The translations under genes were made by a program, and so were the position numbers. Shown piece after piece: positions 22,783-33,691 of a stretch of DNA of 64,000 bases; positions within the stretch are counted from its first letter, which is position 1, and each line of letters opens with the position of its first letter. This DNA is from Echria macrotheca. Its lineage: Eukaryota; Ascomycota; Sordariomycetes; Sordariales; Schizotheciaceae. The notes under the pieces were generated by a model. It searched no databases and had not been told where the DNA came from. It saw nothing but the letters and a program-made list of their open reading frames with translations. The stretch is from the NCBI GenBank assembly GCA_030411725.1, contig MU839836.1, forward strand, positions 1,178,001 to 1,242,000, written 5' to 3'.

Positions 22783-25280
22783 TCAGGAAGCGCACATTCG
22801 ACGGCTTTTCTCCCGAATGCCTCCCATGCGCAATGCATTTCTCACCTGTCCATCAGACACCCGTTTGAACCCGTTCACCAAGCCGGTGCGCGCACACCGC
22901 TTGACCCCTCCGCCAAAGACCAACCCACTCCTGCTCGTATGCAGTCTTCCCAGAGCCTTAACAACACGGTCATAGTCCCCCAGGAAGCTGTGGTCTCTGA
23001 CATGCCCAGTCTGACCACTCTGTCCCGTCTTGCCGTGGCCCAACGTGACACCCCATAACCCACCCACTTTGATAGCATGGGCATCCACATCCGCATCTCG
23101 CTGCAGGAGCACGGAGTAAATAGACCCGGTGTAACTCACCTCCCTCATGGCCACATCATTGGGAAACACCCATCCCTCGCCCCGCGAACGCAGGACCGGA
23201 TGCCACGGTGTGACCAGCACACCATTCCCCACCAGGCACAGCCTCTCCCTTCTGACTGACGTCCTCAACACCGCCACAACTCTTCTGGGTCCCTTTGGCG
23301 TCATCACACTCATTCCCGCCCTTAGCCCCCCGATCCTGATCATTCTCGCCGCCGAGCCCTTTGCCAATCCAGCACTCGACGGCGGCGCCAGCGCCACCAT
23401 GGAGCACCCGGCAAAGCAAGGATTGCTCGACCGGTTATACGCACTCATGCGGATCTTGCCCTGATAATTCGTCTTGCGGCTCGGTTTAGGTGCCGGCAGT
23501 GCATCGAACGCGGTATCGAGCCGGTCCCGGCACCGGATGAACAGCGGGCTTTCGAGCCCGTACATCAGCGGGCCGGGATCCTTGAAGCTGTTGCACGCCT
23601 GTCGTGCGTGCGCGCCCGCCAGACTCGGCAGGTAGTGCTTGCCCCAGCGCTTGTAGTACTCCTCGGTGCTGAGAGCCAGAGCCACCTGGCCGGTGCGCAT
23701 CGGGCCGGCGAGGTCCTTGACTAGGGACTGGCAGAGGGGGTCGGACTGGTATTCCGGCGCCGAGGCGGGGAAGGTGCGGAGGAAGGCCTCAAACTTGTCG
23801 GCGGTGTCTTCTGGGAGGAGTCGCGGGTGCTCGTGCTCGCCGTCGGGACGGATGGGATATAGAGAGGAGAGGAAGGCCACCATGGCGGAGCGGGACTTGT
23901 GGTAGACGATTTCGGCAGGCGACAAAGACGACGAGGGCTCGAGAATGTTGCGGGCAGCAGTGACGCTTTCCGTCACGGATATAGGGGGTTGATATTCGAG
24001 AACAGCGGTAACAACCGGTCGTGAGTCCTCGGCGAGCTTGGTGGTAAGAGAATTCCTGAAGTCGGGACTATACTTCAGGTAGATGTCCCGAGAGTGACCG
24101 TACTGGATGCTGCTGAGAGAGATTGTTAATTGTTTTGGCGCGTCGGGCCCGACGCCGTCCATCTGGATGGGGGGCTCCTTGTCGACAGACTCGCCGGTCG
24201 TCTCCTCCAGACCTAGATATCCCGGGTATTTTAAACGAAGAACCGCATTTGTGGCATAGGTTGACTGCAGATTCGCGACTGCGTGAACAAAGATGGTGCC
24301 CTATCTGGGTTAAAATCGGACGTGATACTCTTTGTTATGAGAACTCACAATCATTCCAGCATCCGGGATAAACGAGTAGTTTCCGCCGCCGATTTCCGCG
24401 ATGGACTTGAGTAACCCGGATCTCAAACTGAATCCAAAGCCAAACGTATGAATCGTGGCTGGGAGCTGGCCCACGCTGCGGAGTTTTGGAACGTAACCTT
24501 GGGAGGGACACCTGAGATCTGTCAGTCATGCGATACGCATCAAAATACACAACTCACTTATGGTTTGGTAGACCGTCGGTAAGAACCATGAGAGCCGGCA
24601 CATTCCCAGTCGAATCCCCGCCGTCAAACAGCGTGAGTCCCTCTCGGATGCCACCCCATAAATTCGTAATGTCCTTGGTTCTCATGTTTTCGATTTTCCT
24701 CCGGGTTCTCCTCTTATTTGCCGGAGTCATGCGGGTAAGTTTCTGTACAACCTGCATGCCATATTAAATCCGCCGCGTTAGCCTGCTGATGCACCGTAGT
24801 TTGAAATCCTCCACCACCCCCGGGAAATATTCTCACCTCCGGTTCCGCTGCAAAGGTAACAATTCCTAGCCGGTCATTTTCGTTCAGGGACTCTAGGATG
24901 GTGTTCGCCGCGTGTTTCGTCAGGTCTAACACCGACAGCCCGTAGCGCTCCTTTGTCTCGCCGGGGTTCCCGGGCAGCGGCGCCTCGCAGTCCATGCTGC
25001 CCGACACGTCGATGACCAGGACGATATCGCAGGGCACATGTTCGAGATCTGTGTCGACCGGTTCGCGGGGCGGGAGCACCCTGATGAGGAGGCCGTCGGT
25101 TGAATCAAATGGGTGGATTTCAAGACCTAGTCTGTCTGTCGCCGATCCATTTTTCTCCCGGATCGGGAGGGTTGCCCGGAGATTTGCCCATCTTCTCTCA
25201 GTATCTTCATCGCTCCCGCTGTCGGTGAAGATGACGCTGCTGTCGCTCGCAGCTTCGCTGGGTAACCGTTTGCGAACCAT
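22783..25280 (-). CDS. VWA-Vwaint-Vint protein with a C-terminal Hint (hedgehog/intein) domain
   Basis: Four exons: 25280-24795, 24751-24558, 24511-24349 and 24300-22783, giving 786 aa. Residues about 83-280 are a von Willebrand A domain with an intact metal site (DIVLVIDVSGSM, Asp91-x-Ser93-x-Ser95) and the downstream VLTDGLPNH strand. Residues about 290-560 match the VWA-associated Vwaint region. A Hint fold follows: a start Cys in NPCFAG (Cys576), comparable to hedgehog GCFPG, and a TPWHPV block (His648) matching the conserved TxxH, then DAHAIKVGGLWGVTLGHG. The last 60 residues are basic. Introns of 43-48 bp restore continuous VWA sequence. Hint domains can do autocatalytic thioester chemistry; whether this one is active is unknown. 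No signal peptide is visible, so a cytoplasmic location is likely. Confidence 0.85.
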
Positions 25281-27265
25281 GTTGGGATATTTAATAGTCC
25301 GTGGAAATGACGGGGGTTTGTTAAATGTCAAGAATATAAATGTAAAACAAATGTCAAGTTTCAAAATAATAATATCAGACTGGAGTTTGTGCAACCATGT
25401 GGTATAAATGTGATGGAGGCTTAAAATCGACAACGTGACAGCCGGAGGGACACAATGGGAGGGCTTTCTGTTTCGGGCAGTGAGTCAACACTGCCGCCGA
25501 ATAGGAGGGTTCGTCTCATGTGAGACGCGGTGGGCATCGATAGTTGGCGCCACAGTTGACAAAGGAGTCCTCAAGTGCTCCTGCTGGGCTTTTCGAGTTA
25601 CAAAGTGTTATGGGTACTTTGATGCAGGCCGAGGGAAACAAGTGGCCGGGTGGGGAGCTCAGCCTCCGGCTCGATCGATCTGCGCACGGTTTGTGGCATC
25701 TGCCGTTTCGGCGGTCGGGGATCTCCACCACGCCGGACCCCCGCACCGGCGGTCCAGCCATCTTTTATTTTCGAACTTGATATCTACTCTGGCACCAGAT
25801 AATTTGGCAGGACATGCACTCGACAAAAACAAGAAACAGAGCGTATCACCTAAGAACGTGTTCGAATGTCATTGCTGGCATGCTGCTACCCTCAGAACAT
25901 GGTGAGGGAGGCAGCTTGCCACTTTGGGCAGTGCGAGAGATGGACGAACCGGGCACGCCGCTGGGGATTGTCGCTGCTACCAGCTTGTCTGTCTCGGCTG
26001 TCCAGCGGTCAGTCAGCCTTTGTGGACCACTCTCCACACGGTGTAGTCCGAGGCCCAGTTTCACCTGATCGGTGTCGTCCTGGAAAATGCCATCTGGTAT
26101 GCCTCAGGGGCTGCCGCAGCCATGCTCACCCGTGGAGTTTGAAATGGCCGTGGAAGTTGAGAGGCCGCCAGCGTCGGGCTTCCTTTTCAGGGTTGGGGTT
26201 ACATCGTGGACCCGAGTGACAGGGATTGGTGCGGGGAACCCAAAGTGCCTGGCCAGTTCCTCGCCACGAGGCTCCGTTGCAAATTTGACTTTGACTGTTG
26301 AGTGTGAGTGCCTCCTCCCGCTGCTGCGCTTACCTTGGCCATTTAATTATAAGGCTGACTCTTCCAACGTCCCAGTCCCAGAGATGTCATCTCAACGGCA
26401 GCCCGAACCAGTGAAGCACAAAGAAATATGGATCCCGAGGTAGTAAGTTGCCGACCAACGGCTCGAGCCACTGCTGAGTCCGGCAGAACCTGGGCTAGAC
26501 AAAGCACTTCTCGTCGCAATCCTCCCCGATCCCCCACTCTGCAGACGGCCGAGATGTCGTGGATGTCAAGTGCATCGAGAAACATGCGGACCCGGGTTCG
26601 GAGGATGTCGGAGGCTGGCTCCCCCACGCCATCTCTAGGAAAATAAGTTACCAAATGCGCAAACCTCATCACATCGTCCCATTGGTGACGGAGACCCGGC
26701 CTCAGCAAATCCCACGGCGCCGATGGGCTGCGGGGAAAGGGTCGATCACCCCAGCCAATGCAGCTAGGGATGCATTGCAGCAGCTGTGGGAGTTCGGTTC
26801 CTCGTTGCGGACCCTTTAGCTGCGTTCTGTGGCCATCAATCTCACGATGCACATCCGCAGACCAAGGTTTTGCCCACGCAATGTCTCAAGGCAGCCGAGT
26901 AGTGTAGGCCATTCTGGCACTCACGAAAAGGCTGCATCCGTACCCGGCAGCGCGACCCCCAACCCAACCATACTTAATTCCGATTCGCTCCGTCGCCGGT
27001 GTCGCATGACTCTCCCAAGCGCTGACGCTCACCACCCCTAGCTGCTCGACGGACTTGCCACCACGCCGGAGCCAACCATTCCTATATATTCCACCCTCCC
27101 CCATCTCACCCTCATTGCGGGGTTAATCAGCTCTCCTTCACTGTTCATATTTGTATCGAGGCTCTCATCAAGCAAATCTCCTTGATCCTGACATTGATCC
27201 ACCTGCCTTGCATCGCTCGTTCTCCCGCAAGTCTCACCGAGCTCAAACCCATCACCCACCACACA
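25281..27265. other. Gene-poor interval between divergent genes
   Basis: About 2 kb. The left part holds the promoter of the VWA-Hint gene and the right 200 bp the promoter and leader of the mini zinc-finger gene. Open frames in between (such as 26343-26852 minus, 169 codons) have no recognisable domain or splice pattern. Confidence 0.5.
27082..27090 (+). promoter_or_regulatory. TATA box of the mini zinc-finger gene
   Basis: CTATATATT lies about 180 bp upstream of the small-ORF start and is followed by a pyrimidine-rich leader, a typical fungal arrangement for a short inducible gene. Confidence 0.5.
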
Positions 27266-27367
27266 ATGTCGGCCTATACTCCTCGTTGCTGCAAGTGCGG
27301 GAGCATGCTGGTCATCAGCAACAGCTGCAGCCATTGTCGCCATTCCCAGTGCACCGACTGCATCTAA
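27266..27367 (+). CDS. Mini Cys-rich (zinc-ribbon-like) protein, 33 aa
   Basis: A single-exon small ORF of 33 aa (start MSAYTPRCCKCG). Seven cysteines and a histidine lie in the order CC-x-C, C-x2-C, H-x2-C-x2-C within 26 residues. This resembles the compact metal-binding core seen in many small fungal proteins (CCxCG ... CxxC-x-H-xx-Cxx-C). The ATG has a good CACACA context, and a TATA box plus a CT-rich leader precede it, which argues for a real gene. The likely role is zinc binding; the partner and process are unknown. At this length a chance ORF cannot be excluded, but seven cysteines in this spacing are unlikely by chance. Confidence 0.55.
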   Translation: MSAYTPRCCKCGSMLVISNSCSHCRHSQCTDCI

Positions 27368-29290
27368 GCATCGACAACTCTCCCATGTGACATTGTCGCC
27401 ACGGCCATGTCACCTCTGTCATCGAGACACTAAAAACTACACATCGACCAATATCCCTACGCACGGGACCTCTAGCTGCGAACGACCATCGCAGAGCCGC
27501 GACATGCCTCGACGTCACTGATACCCCACCCACCTCGATGTCAGGCTCGGAGCTTGCCGGCATGGCACGTCTGGGGAGGCACCAAAAGTTTTGGCTTGGG
27601 AGTTTGGGAATAGTTGGAAGCGCGTTGGATTTCTTTCATGATCGATACCCTGGAGGATGGTGGGGATAAAATTTGTATGTATTGTACAATACAAGAGTAT
27701 ATCCAGCCCGAAAATGAAATCGAGAGCCTTGGCAGGCTACCAACCCCCGAGACCGACGCGAGGTGCAGACCACACGTGCCTTTTGTTGCGATTGAACTGA
27801 GTTTTTTTCGTCCTATTTTACGATATGGCTGGAATGACGGACGGAAAGTGGTAAGCCAACGACCTAGTCAGCGTGCCTTGAGGTAGGGCTTTGAGGGCCT
27901 GGCGATGCTTATGGAGAGCATTAGGATCGTAGTTTACGCCTAATTCCGGATCACAATCGCCCTTCACAGCCTGCAAACAGGTGTTTGTATTTAAAGGCGA
28001 GGGGATCCATATGTGTTCAGACGGCTCCGGGCTTAGTTTATAGCCCGTACTCACCGCCTCGGTGCGGGTTAACTTGTAGCTTGTAAACAACGTAGGTGGT
28101 GTCGCTGCTTCTTAGTAACCCAACTAGCTGCCCAGAAGAAAGGGGGGCCAAACAAGGAGGCTTTTGGCGAGGCTGTTAGGCGCTGTAACCAAATGTGACC
28201 ATTGCTTAGTGACATACCTTATATGCTTACCCCTTCCCATGGCAAAATGTCCGTGTTGTATATACATGCGAATAAGGGTTTACTCCATTTTGCTTTCTCA
28301 CCAAACTCTGTGCTTAGCTTGACCCGGAAAAGCACTTTGGCATGCATTCTCGAGCCAAGCAGCTTGATCTCCTCTGATATATCGATTAGGAGTGCTATAA
28401 GGCGAAATGGAGGATACCGTACTTGGAGACTAAGCGAAGGTAAACAGCAAGGTACCTGAAGTGACTGTGTCCTTGGCTAGAGGAACGGACTCTGATTGTA
28501 CATAGATATCTGTAAAGCCTACTACTACGTTCAAAAGTCTCGTAATTATTAGACAAGACCTTTATCCTTCGACAACAAGGCCCTTTGCATATCATGAAAA
28601 AGTGCTTCGGATGAAGAAACTAAGCGTATACCCTGTTTCTGATGCTGGCTTGGCATATAACGAGGCCTTTAGAGCTCTATCTCAAGGCACGTTGACTGAG
28701 TCGTAGGCTTGCAGCTGTGATTCGGTTTGTAGACGAGTTACATTCCGCCACACTTGCCAGAAACTCGGTCACTCTAGTCATCTCGCAAGATGGTGTTTAC
28801 ACTCTAGAGTTGTTTTTCACCCTCCGGTTCTTGAAGACAATAAACCATCGCCGTCTCGTGATCTGTTGAAACTGAAGGGCGAGTACGTGAAACCTGAACA
28901 TTGCCAGAATTTTCAAGTTAGTGGTTTGAAATCCTGTATCCAGTAGTCAGTCGGTCACACCTGCCTTCTTCGTAACTGAACGTGACTTCCTGGCGTATCT
29001 GCTATCTACGCCCTTGTCCCTGTCAGATAAGATATGTGCCTGCCCACCAGAGGGCGTTTGAGTCTCTTTGAATTCAGTGGCTTCCAGAAACCTATCCTCT
29101 AACTGATGGAACAGCCGCACCCATTCATCACCCTCGTGCTCCACGCCTTTGCTCTTCAGTTACCTAGGACTCAGGGGTAGCCACTTAGAGATGCCCGGAT
29201 CCATGAATTTCACTTTGTTGATCTGGAGCAAATTGTCAAGTTCGAGACCCCGACTTCTGGCGAGTGCAATTCCTGTGGTGGGTGCTTCCC
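27368..29290. other. Gene-free AT-richer interval
   Basis: About 1.9 kb with frequent stops on both strands, including an AT-rich part at 28200-28950. I find no gene, tRNA or transposase signature. It leads into the tandem array at about 29297. Confidence 0.5.
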
Positions 29291-29296
29291 CCTTGC

Positions 29297-30195
29297 TCCG
29301 TTTCTCCTCCTCAATTCCGCCGAGCCCCTTTTCCCGGCCCTTTGCGCCCCTTCCACCACCGGAATTCTCACTTCGTCACATCCACACATCAACTTCTTTC
29401 CGCCAGGCTCCGCGTCTCTGATTCATCATCTTATCCGCTTCAATAGTTTCTGTGAGTCAGTTCCTGCGGGAAGCTGTTCTTGCCCTCTCCAGTTCTTCGT
29501 GCTCCATCCCGCCGAACCCCTTTTCGGTCAGGAGACCTCCCACCGCCGGTATTCTCACTTCACCTGATCCGCTGGGCTCCGTAAGGCTCCGTAAGGCTCC
29601 GTGTCTTCGATTCACCACCTTCTCAAGTTTCCGTGAGTGAGCGCCTTTGGAAAGTACTCTTGCCTTCCCCGGTTGTTTGTGCTCCATCCCGCCGAGCCCC
29701 TTTCCGGCCAGGACGCCGCAATCCTTACTTCACCTGATCAGCAAGGCTCCGCCAGGCTCCGCGTTGTGATTCACCAGCTTCTTCGCTTCACTAGTTCCTC
29801 TGATTCAGCCAGTTCTTTTGGATGGCCCTCTTTCTTTGCCCCGTTCGTTTGCTCCATTCCGCCGAGCCCCTTTCCAGTCAGGACACCTCACACTGCTGGA
29901 CTTCTCACTTCATCACATCTGCTGGGCTCCGCCAGGCTCCGCGTATGTGATTCACTACCTTCTCCGCTTCACCAGTTTCTTTGATTCAGTCAGTTCTTTT
30001 GAATGTGTACCTGCCTTACCCCCGTTCGTTTGCTCCATCCCATCGAGCCCCTTTCCGGTCCGCACTTCACCGGATCCGCTGCGCTCCGCCTGGCTCCGCG
30101 TCTCCGGCTCACACCCGGGCTTCTCCGCTTCACCCGTTTCTCTATTTATTGAGCTCTCCGGTCCGGCTTCCGGACTTTCCTTCTACACCTCATCA
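29297..30195. repeat. Five-copy imperfect tandem repeat, unit about 180 bp
   Basis: Copies begin near 29297, 29487, 29667, 29838 and 30020. Each contains, in order, a TCC(A)T-CCGCCGAGCCCCTTTTC block, an ACTTCACCTGATC-like block, GGCTCCGCCAGGCTCCGCGT, a TGATTCACCA-CTTC-TCGCTTCA block and a GAGTCAGTTCTT-like block. Copy 2 has an inner triplication of about 10 bp (GGCTCCGTAA). Reading frames shift between copies, so the array is not a conserved protein repeat. It lies 0.5-1.4 kb upstream of the large GTPase gene and could be promoter, leader or a minisatellite. Confidence 0.85.
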
Positions 30196-30698
30196 CCTTC
30201 CCCCGAGGTTCCCTTCCGCACCACACTACCTTGACCCTCAAAGGTTCACGGTAGCCTCGCAACAATCCCGGGATACCGCCTTACTATAGAGCCTATCCAG
30301 AGCCTCCTCTGGTAAGTCTTTCACTTCTCTTTTCCGGGCGTGCGAGGATATTCACCTCTTCCGGGCACCTTTCCGGAATCTAATCAGTGCCTTCCGGAGT
30401 CCTTCATTCCTTCCTGGTCTATTTCTCTTTTCTTCAGAGCCTTCCCCCAACCCGGAAGCTGTTCCTTCCCTCTACAGTTCTTCTTTTTCTCCAAAACCTC
30501 CAAAACCTTTCCTCCTCCTAGCCCTCCTCACTTCTACTCCTCTTAACTCACCACAGTTTCTCCTCCGTTTAATTCTCCCCATGTCTTCCTCTTCCTAACT
30601 CTTAACTGACATCATCCTCTCCAGAGTTGGCTAGCACCCTAATCGGCCATCCATACCTCAAGCCTAGCGATATCTGAATCCCTGTTCTTACATATCCA
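30196..30698 (+). promoter_or_regulatory. Pyrimidine-rich leader of the GTPase gene
   Basis: A strongly CT-rich stretch (for example 30380-30600) precedes the ATG at 30699. Long CT tracts near the start are common in promoters and 5' UTRs of filamentous fungi. No TATA box is evident. Confidence 0.45.
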
Positions 30699-33691
30699 AT
30701 GGCCACCGATCAGTTCCAGTGGCAGGCAGCTGCTGGACTAGAGCCTCTCGCCAGGATCCAGATCCTGGAAGGAGCGCTAGAGTCCGCAGTAACGCATGCC
30801 ACCAAACTGGCTCAGACGATTCAGTTATCCCTTGGCGGACTAGACTCCAACACATCAGTCATCAGGGAGGCTGGCCAGCTGCGCGAATGGGCTGAGAAAG
30901 CAGGTAAGAAGCAGACGATACAGTCGAGGATACGTAATACTGACGATCGCTTTCCAGAATCTATCAGTAAAGACCGCTTCGACCTCAAGGTTCTTATTGG
31001 GGTCCAAGGACAGACTGGTGCAGGCAAGAGCTCACTGTTAAATGCCCTACTCGGTTACAAGGACCTCCTGCCGTGTGATATGGCAGAGGCATCAACTGCC
31101 ACGGTCTGTGAAGTCTCATACAACCACTCCGATGAGCCCTCGGAGTTATTCAAAGCCACGATCCATTTCCGTACCCGGAAAGATGTCAAGGACGAGCTCG
31201 TCGAGTTTTTCAAGTGGCTGGAAGAACGCAGAAAGCTCCTGAACCCCGGGCCGGACGATCCGCCCACGACCGAAGATGAAAGAGATAGGGCGTTAGAAGA
31301 GCTAGACGCCAACATCGCCCCCGTAGCAGACAAGATTCGGGTGGTATGGGGCAAAACTCTGGCCGACCTGACGACCGGAAAGCTCACAGTCGGCGACTTC
31401 CTCAGCAAAGACAACCCCGCGACCAAGTATCTAGGCAAACAGGAATACGTGAAGGACACCACGCTCGAGGGCTTTGCACCAAAAGTCAAGCCCTATCTGG
31501 ACTCGACTTTAACCAACGTCTCTAACGGCAAGACAACAACCTATTGGCCTCTGATCGATCACGTCGAAATCCATCTCAAGGCTGAAGTCCTGAAGGGTGG
31601 CATTGTTCTGGTCGACCTGCCAGGCCTTTCGGATGCTGTCAGCGCTCGTATGGCTGTTGCCCGTCGATATTATGAGAAGCTTGCCGTCGCTGTTGTCGTT
31701 GCTCCTGCCATCCGCGCGGCCGATGAGAATACGGCGGTGGATCTCATGTCGAAGAACCAGGAGCTTCAACTTCGTATGGACAACAAGCTCAACGAGAGCT
31801 GTTTCTGCGTGGTGTTGTCCAAGATCGACGACGGGGTCGACTGGATGGCAAACGCTAGAAGGGAAGGGCGGGACGGCCAGGTCATGCTTGCCGCCGGGAT
31901 CCAGAAGGCCACCAACGAGGATGCAGCCGCTATCAAGAACTACAAGAACTCCATCAGCCGACTTCGCACGGCTGAGAGGAACGCAACTGAGCCCGACGAG
32001 AAAAGCAGGATCAGAGGTGAAAAGGCTGAGTTCGAGAGGAAGCGAAAGAAGCTTATGAAGGAGCGGAAGAGAAAGCAAGAGCAGTACTTCCTGATCGCTG
32101 GCGAAGAGACCTTCCGTGCCACCCAGGCGAGGAATGCAGTTCTGCGAAGGCGTATAGCCGACCACCTCTTGGCACGTCACGAGAATTTCATCAGGCGGTC
32201 CAAGGGGGATGCCCATCATGTTGCGCCCTTCAAAGTGCCCAAGGTCTTCCCTGTGAGCTCCAAGGCGTACTGGAACCTGCTGATAGACGGCTGCCGGCCT
32301 CTTGATGGCTTCCCCAAGGCTCAATACACCGGCATCCCGGCCCTCGCGGCCTGGCTGCGTGAGACCACGATTCCGCAGCGCCAGCGAGAGCTGACAGCCC
32401 TTTTGAACAGATACATGGAGTTGCTCAGCAACCTCCAGACCTGGTCGAACGACCAGTGCCGAATTAACAAGTTGGCCGTATCGTATGAGGATCTGAAGAG
32501 CTCGGTTATGGATAAACATCGAGCCGAGCTTGAGAAGAAGCTCTCGGCTTTTACGAAGAAGCTCGAGACGAAGGTAAAGAACTGCGACCCCTTCAAAGCC
32601 CGGGACAAGGCTCTTACGCATTGCGGCGAACGTGCCGTGGCGATGGTTGAGCAATGGGTTATCAAATTCCCGAACGAGGCAGATTCGAGCGTCAAAATGA
32701 ACTGGATGACGTTCCGCGCGATTATCCGGCGCGAAGGCGCTGATTTCGTCGGCCGTTATGGGACTGGGGGGGCCAAGCGCACGTACAACTGGATGCGGGA
32801 TATGTAAGTTTTCTTGTGTCGAGTCTTTCTTTTTAACTGACAATTTGTGTTTTCCACAGGGCGGATGCTTTCAAGGAGCAAATCGCCGGCGACTGGATCG
32901 AGCAGCTTCACCACCGTATCCCCGAGCTCGAGGGTCCCGCGGCCGCGGAGATTGACAAGATATGCAGCCAGGTCATGAAGCAGGTCGGCGCGTCCATCAG
33001 GAGCTTCGTCCCAGAGATCGCACAGCAAAAGGAATACCTATCCACACAGATCAAGTCTCTCAACTTCGTCAGGGACCAGCTCAAGGACCGCATCGGCCAG
33101 GCCCTGGTCCGGATCTCGGACCGGTCGCCGGCCATGCACGCCTCGCTGCAGGATCAACTCAAGAGCAAGTGGCAGCCCGGCTTCAAGAAGGCGAAGAAGG
33201 TCCCAGGAGGCACGGGGATCCGCCAGAGACAACACGGGATCCTCGTAAAGCATGCCAAGGACAAGGGGAAGACCATCTTCAAGGACGCCGTCGTGGAGAT
33301 GGAGGCGGGCTTCCAGGCAGAGCTGGCGCAGTTCCCGCTCGACCTCCAGAAGGCGTGGGACGACGTCCTCACGAAATTCTACCACCAGCTCGAGCTTATC
33401 ATCCAGAACATCCTGCAGGCTGCCTCGGCCGAGGCGAACGGAGAGCTGTCCGCGGTTTCGTCGCAGGAGACCGAGGCTACGAGGGCGGTCCGTCAGGATC
33501 TCCAGCTGGCTGTGCGCAAGATGCTGGCTGCGTGGGCGGCTGATCCTGATATCATCAGCATGTCGCAGGCCCAGCCGGATATTCCTGCCGAGTTTGTGCT
33601 CAAGGAGGAGGTCGACTGGGCTAATGCCGAGGCTGTCGATGATACGGACAGCGATGACTACGAGGACGAGGATGAGGAGATGGAGGGCTAG
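30699..33691 (+). CDS. Large dynamin-like GTPase
   Basis: Three exons, 30699-30903, 30958-32803 and 32860-33691, giving 960 aa. The GTPase signature is complete: P-loop GQTGAGKSS (residues about 86-94), a Thr-rich switch I (ASTATVCEV), DLPGLSD (about 288-294) and SKIDD (about 355-359). The long helical C-terminal part is Lys/Glu-rich, as in dynamin-superfamily stalks, and the extreme C-terminus is very acidic (DDYEDEDEEMEG). It resembles the SLIP-GC/nuclear-GTPase type of fungal large GTPases. There is no transmembrane segment or pleckstrin domain. Intron 1 is exactly 54 nt with a full donor, TACTGAC branch point and TTTCCAG acceptor, so retaining it would keep the frame (978 aa). The role is unknown; family members are linked to membranes or genome defence. 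Confidence 0.82.

Noticed and set aside
26343..26852. 169-codon minus-strand open frame
   Set aside because: No domain, and codon pattern unlike neighbouring genes.
31509..32843. 444-codon minus-strand open frame
   Set aside because: Antisense of the GTPase gene, crosses its intron boundary and has no domain.
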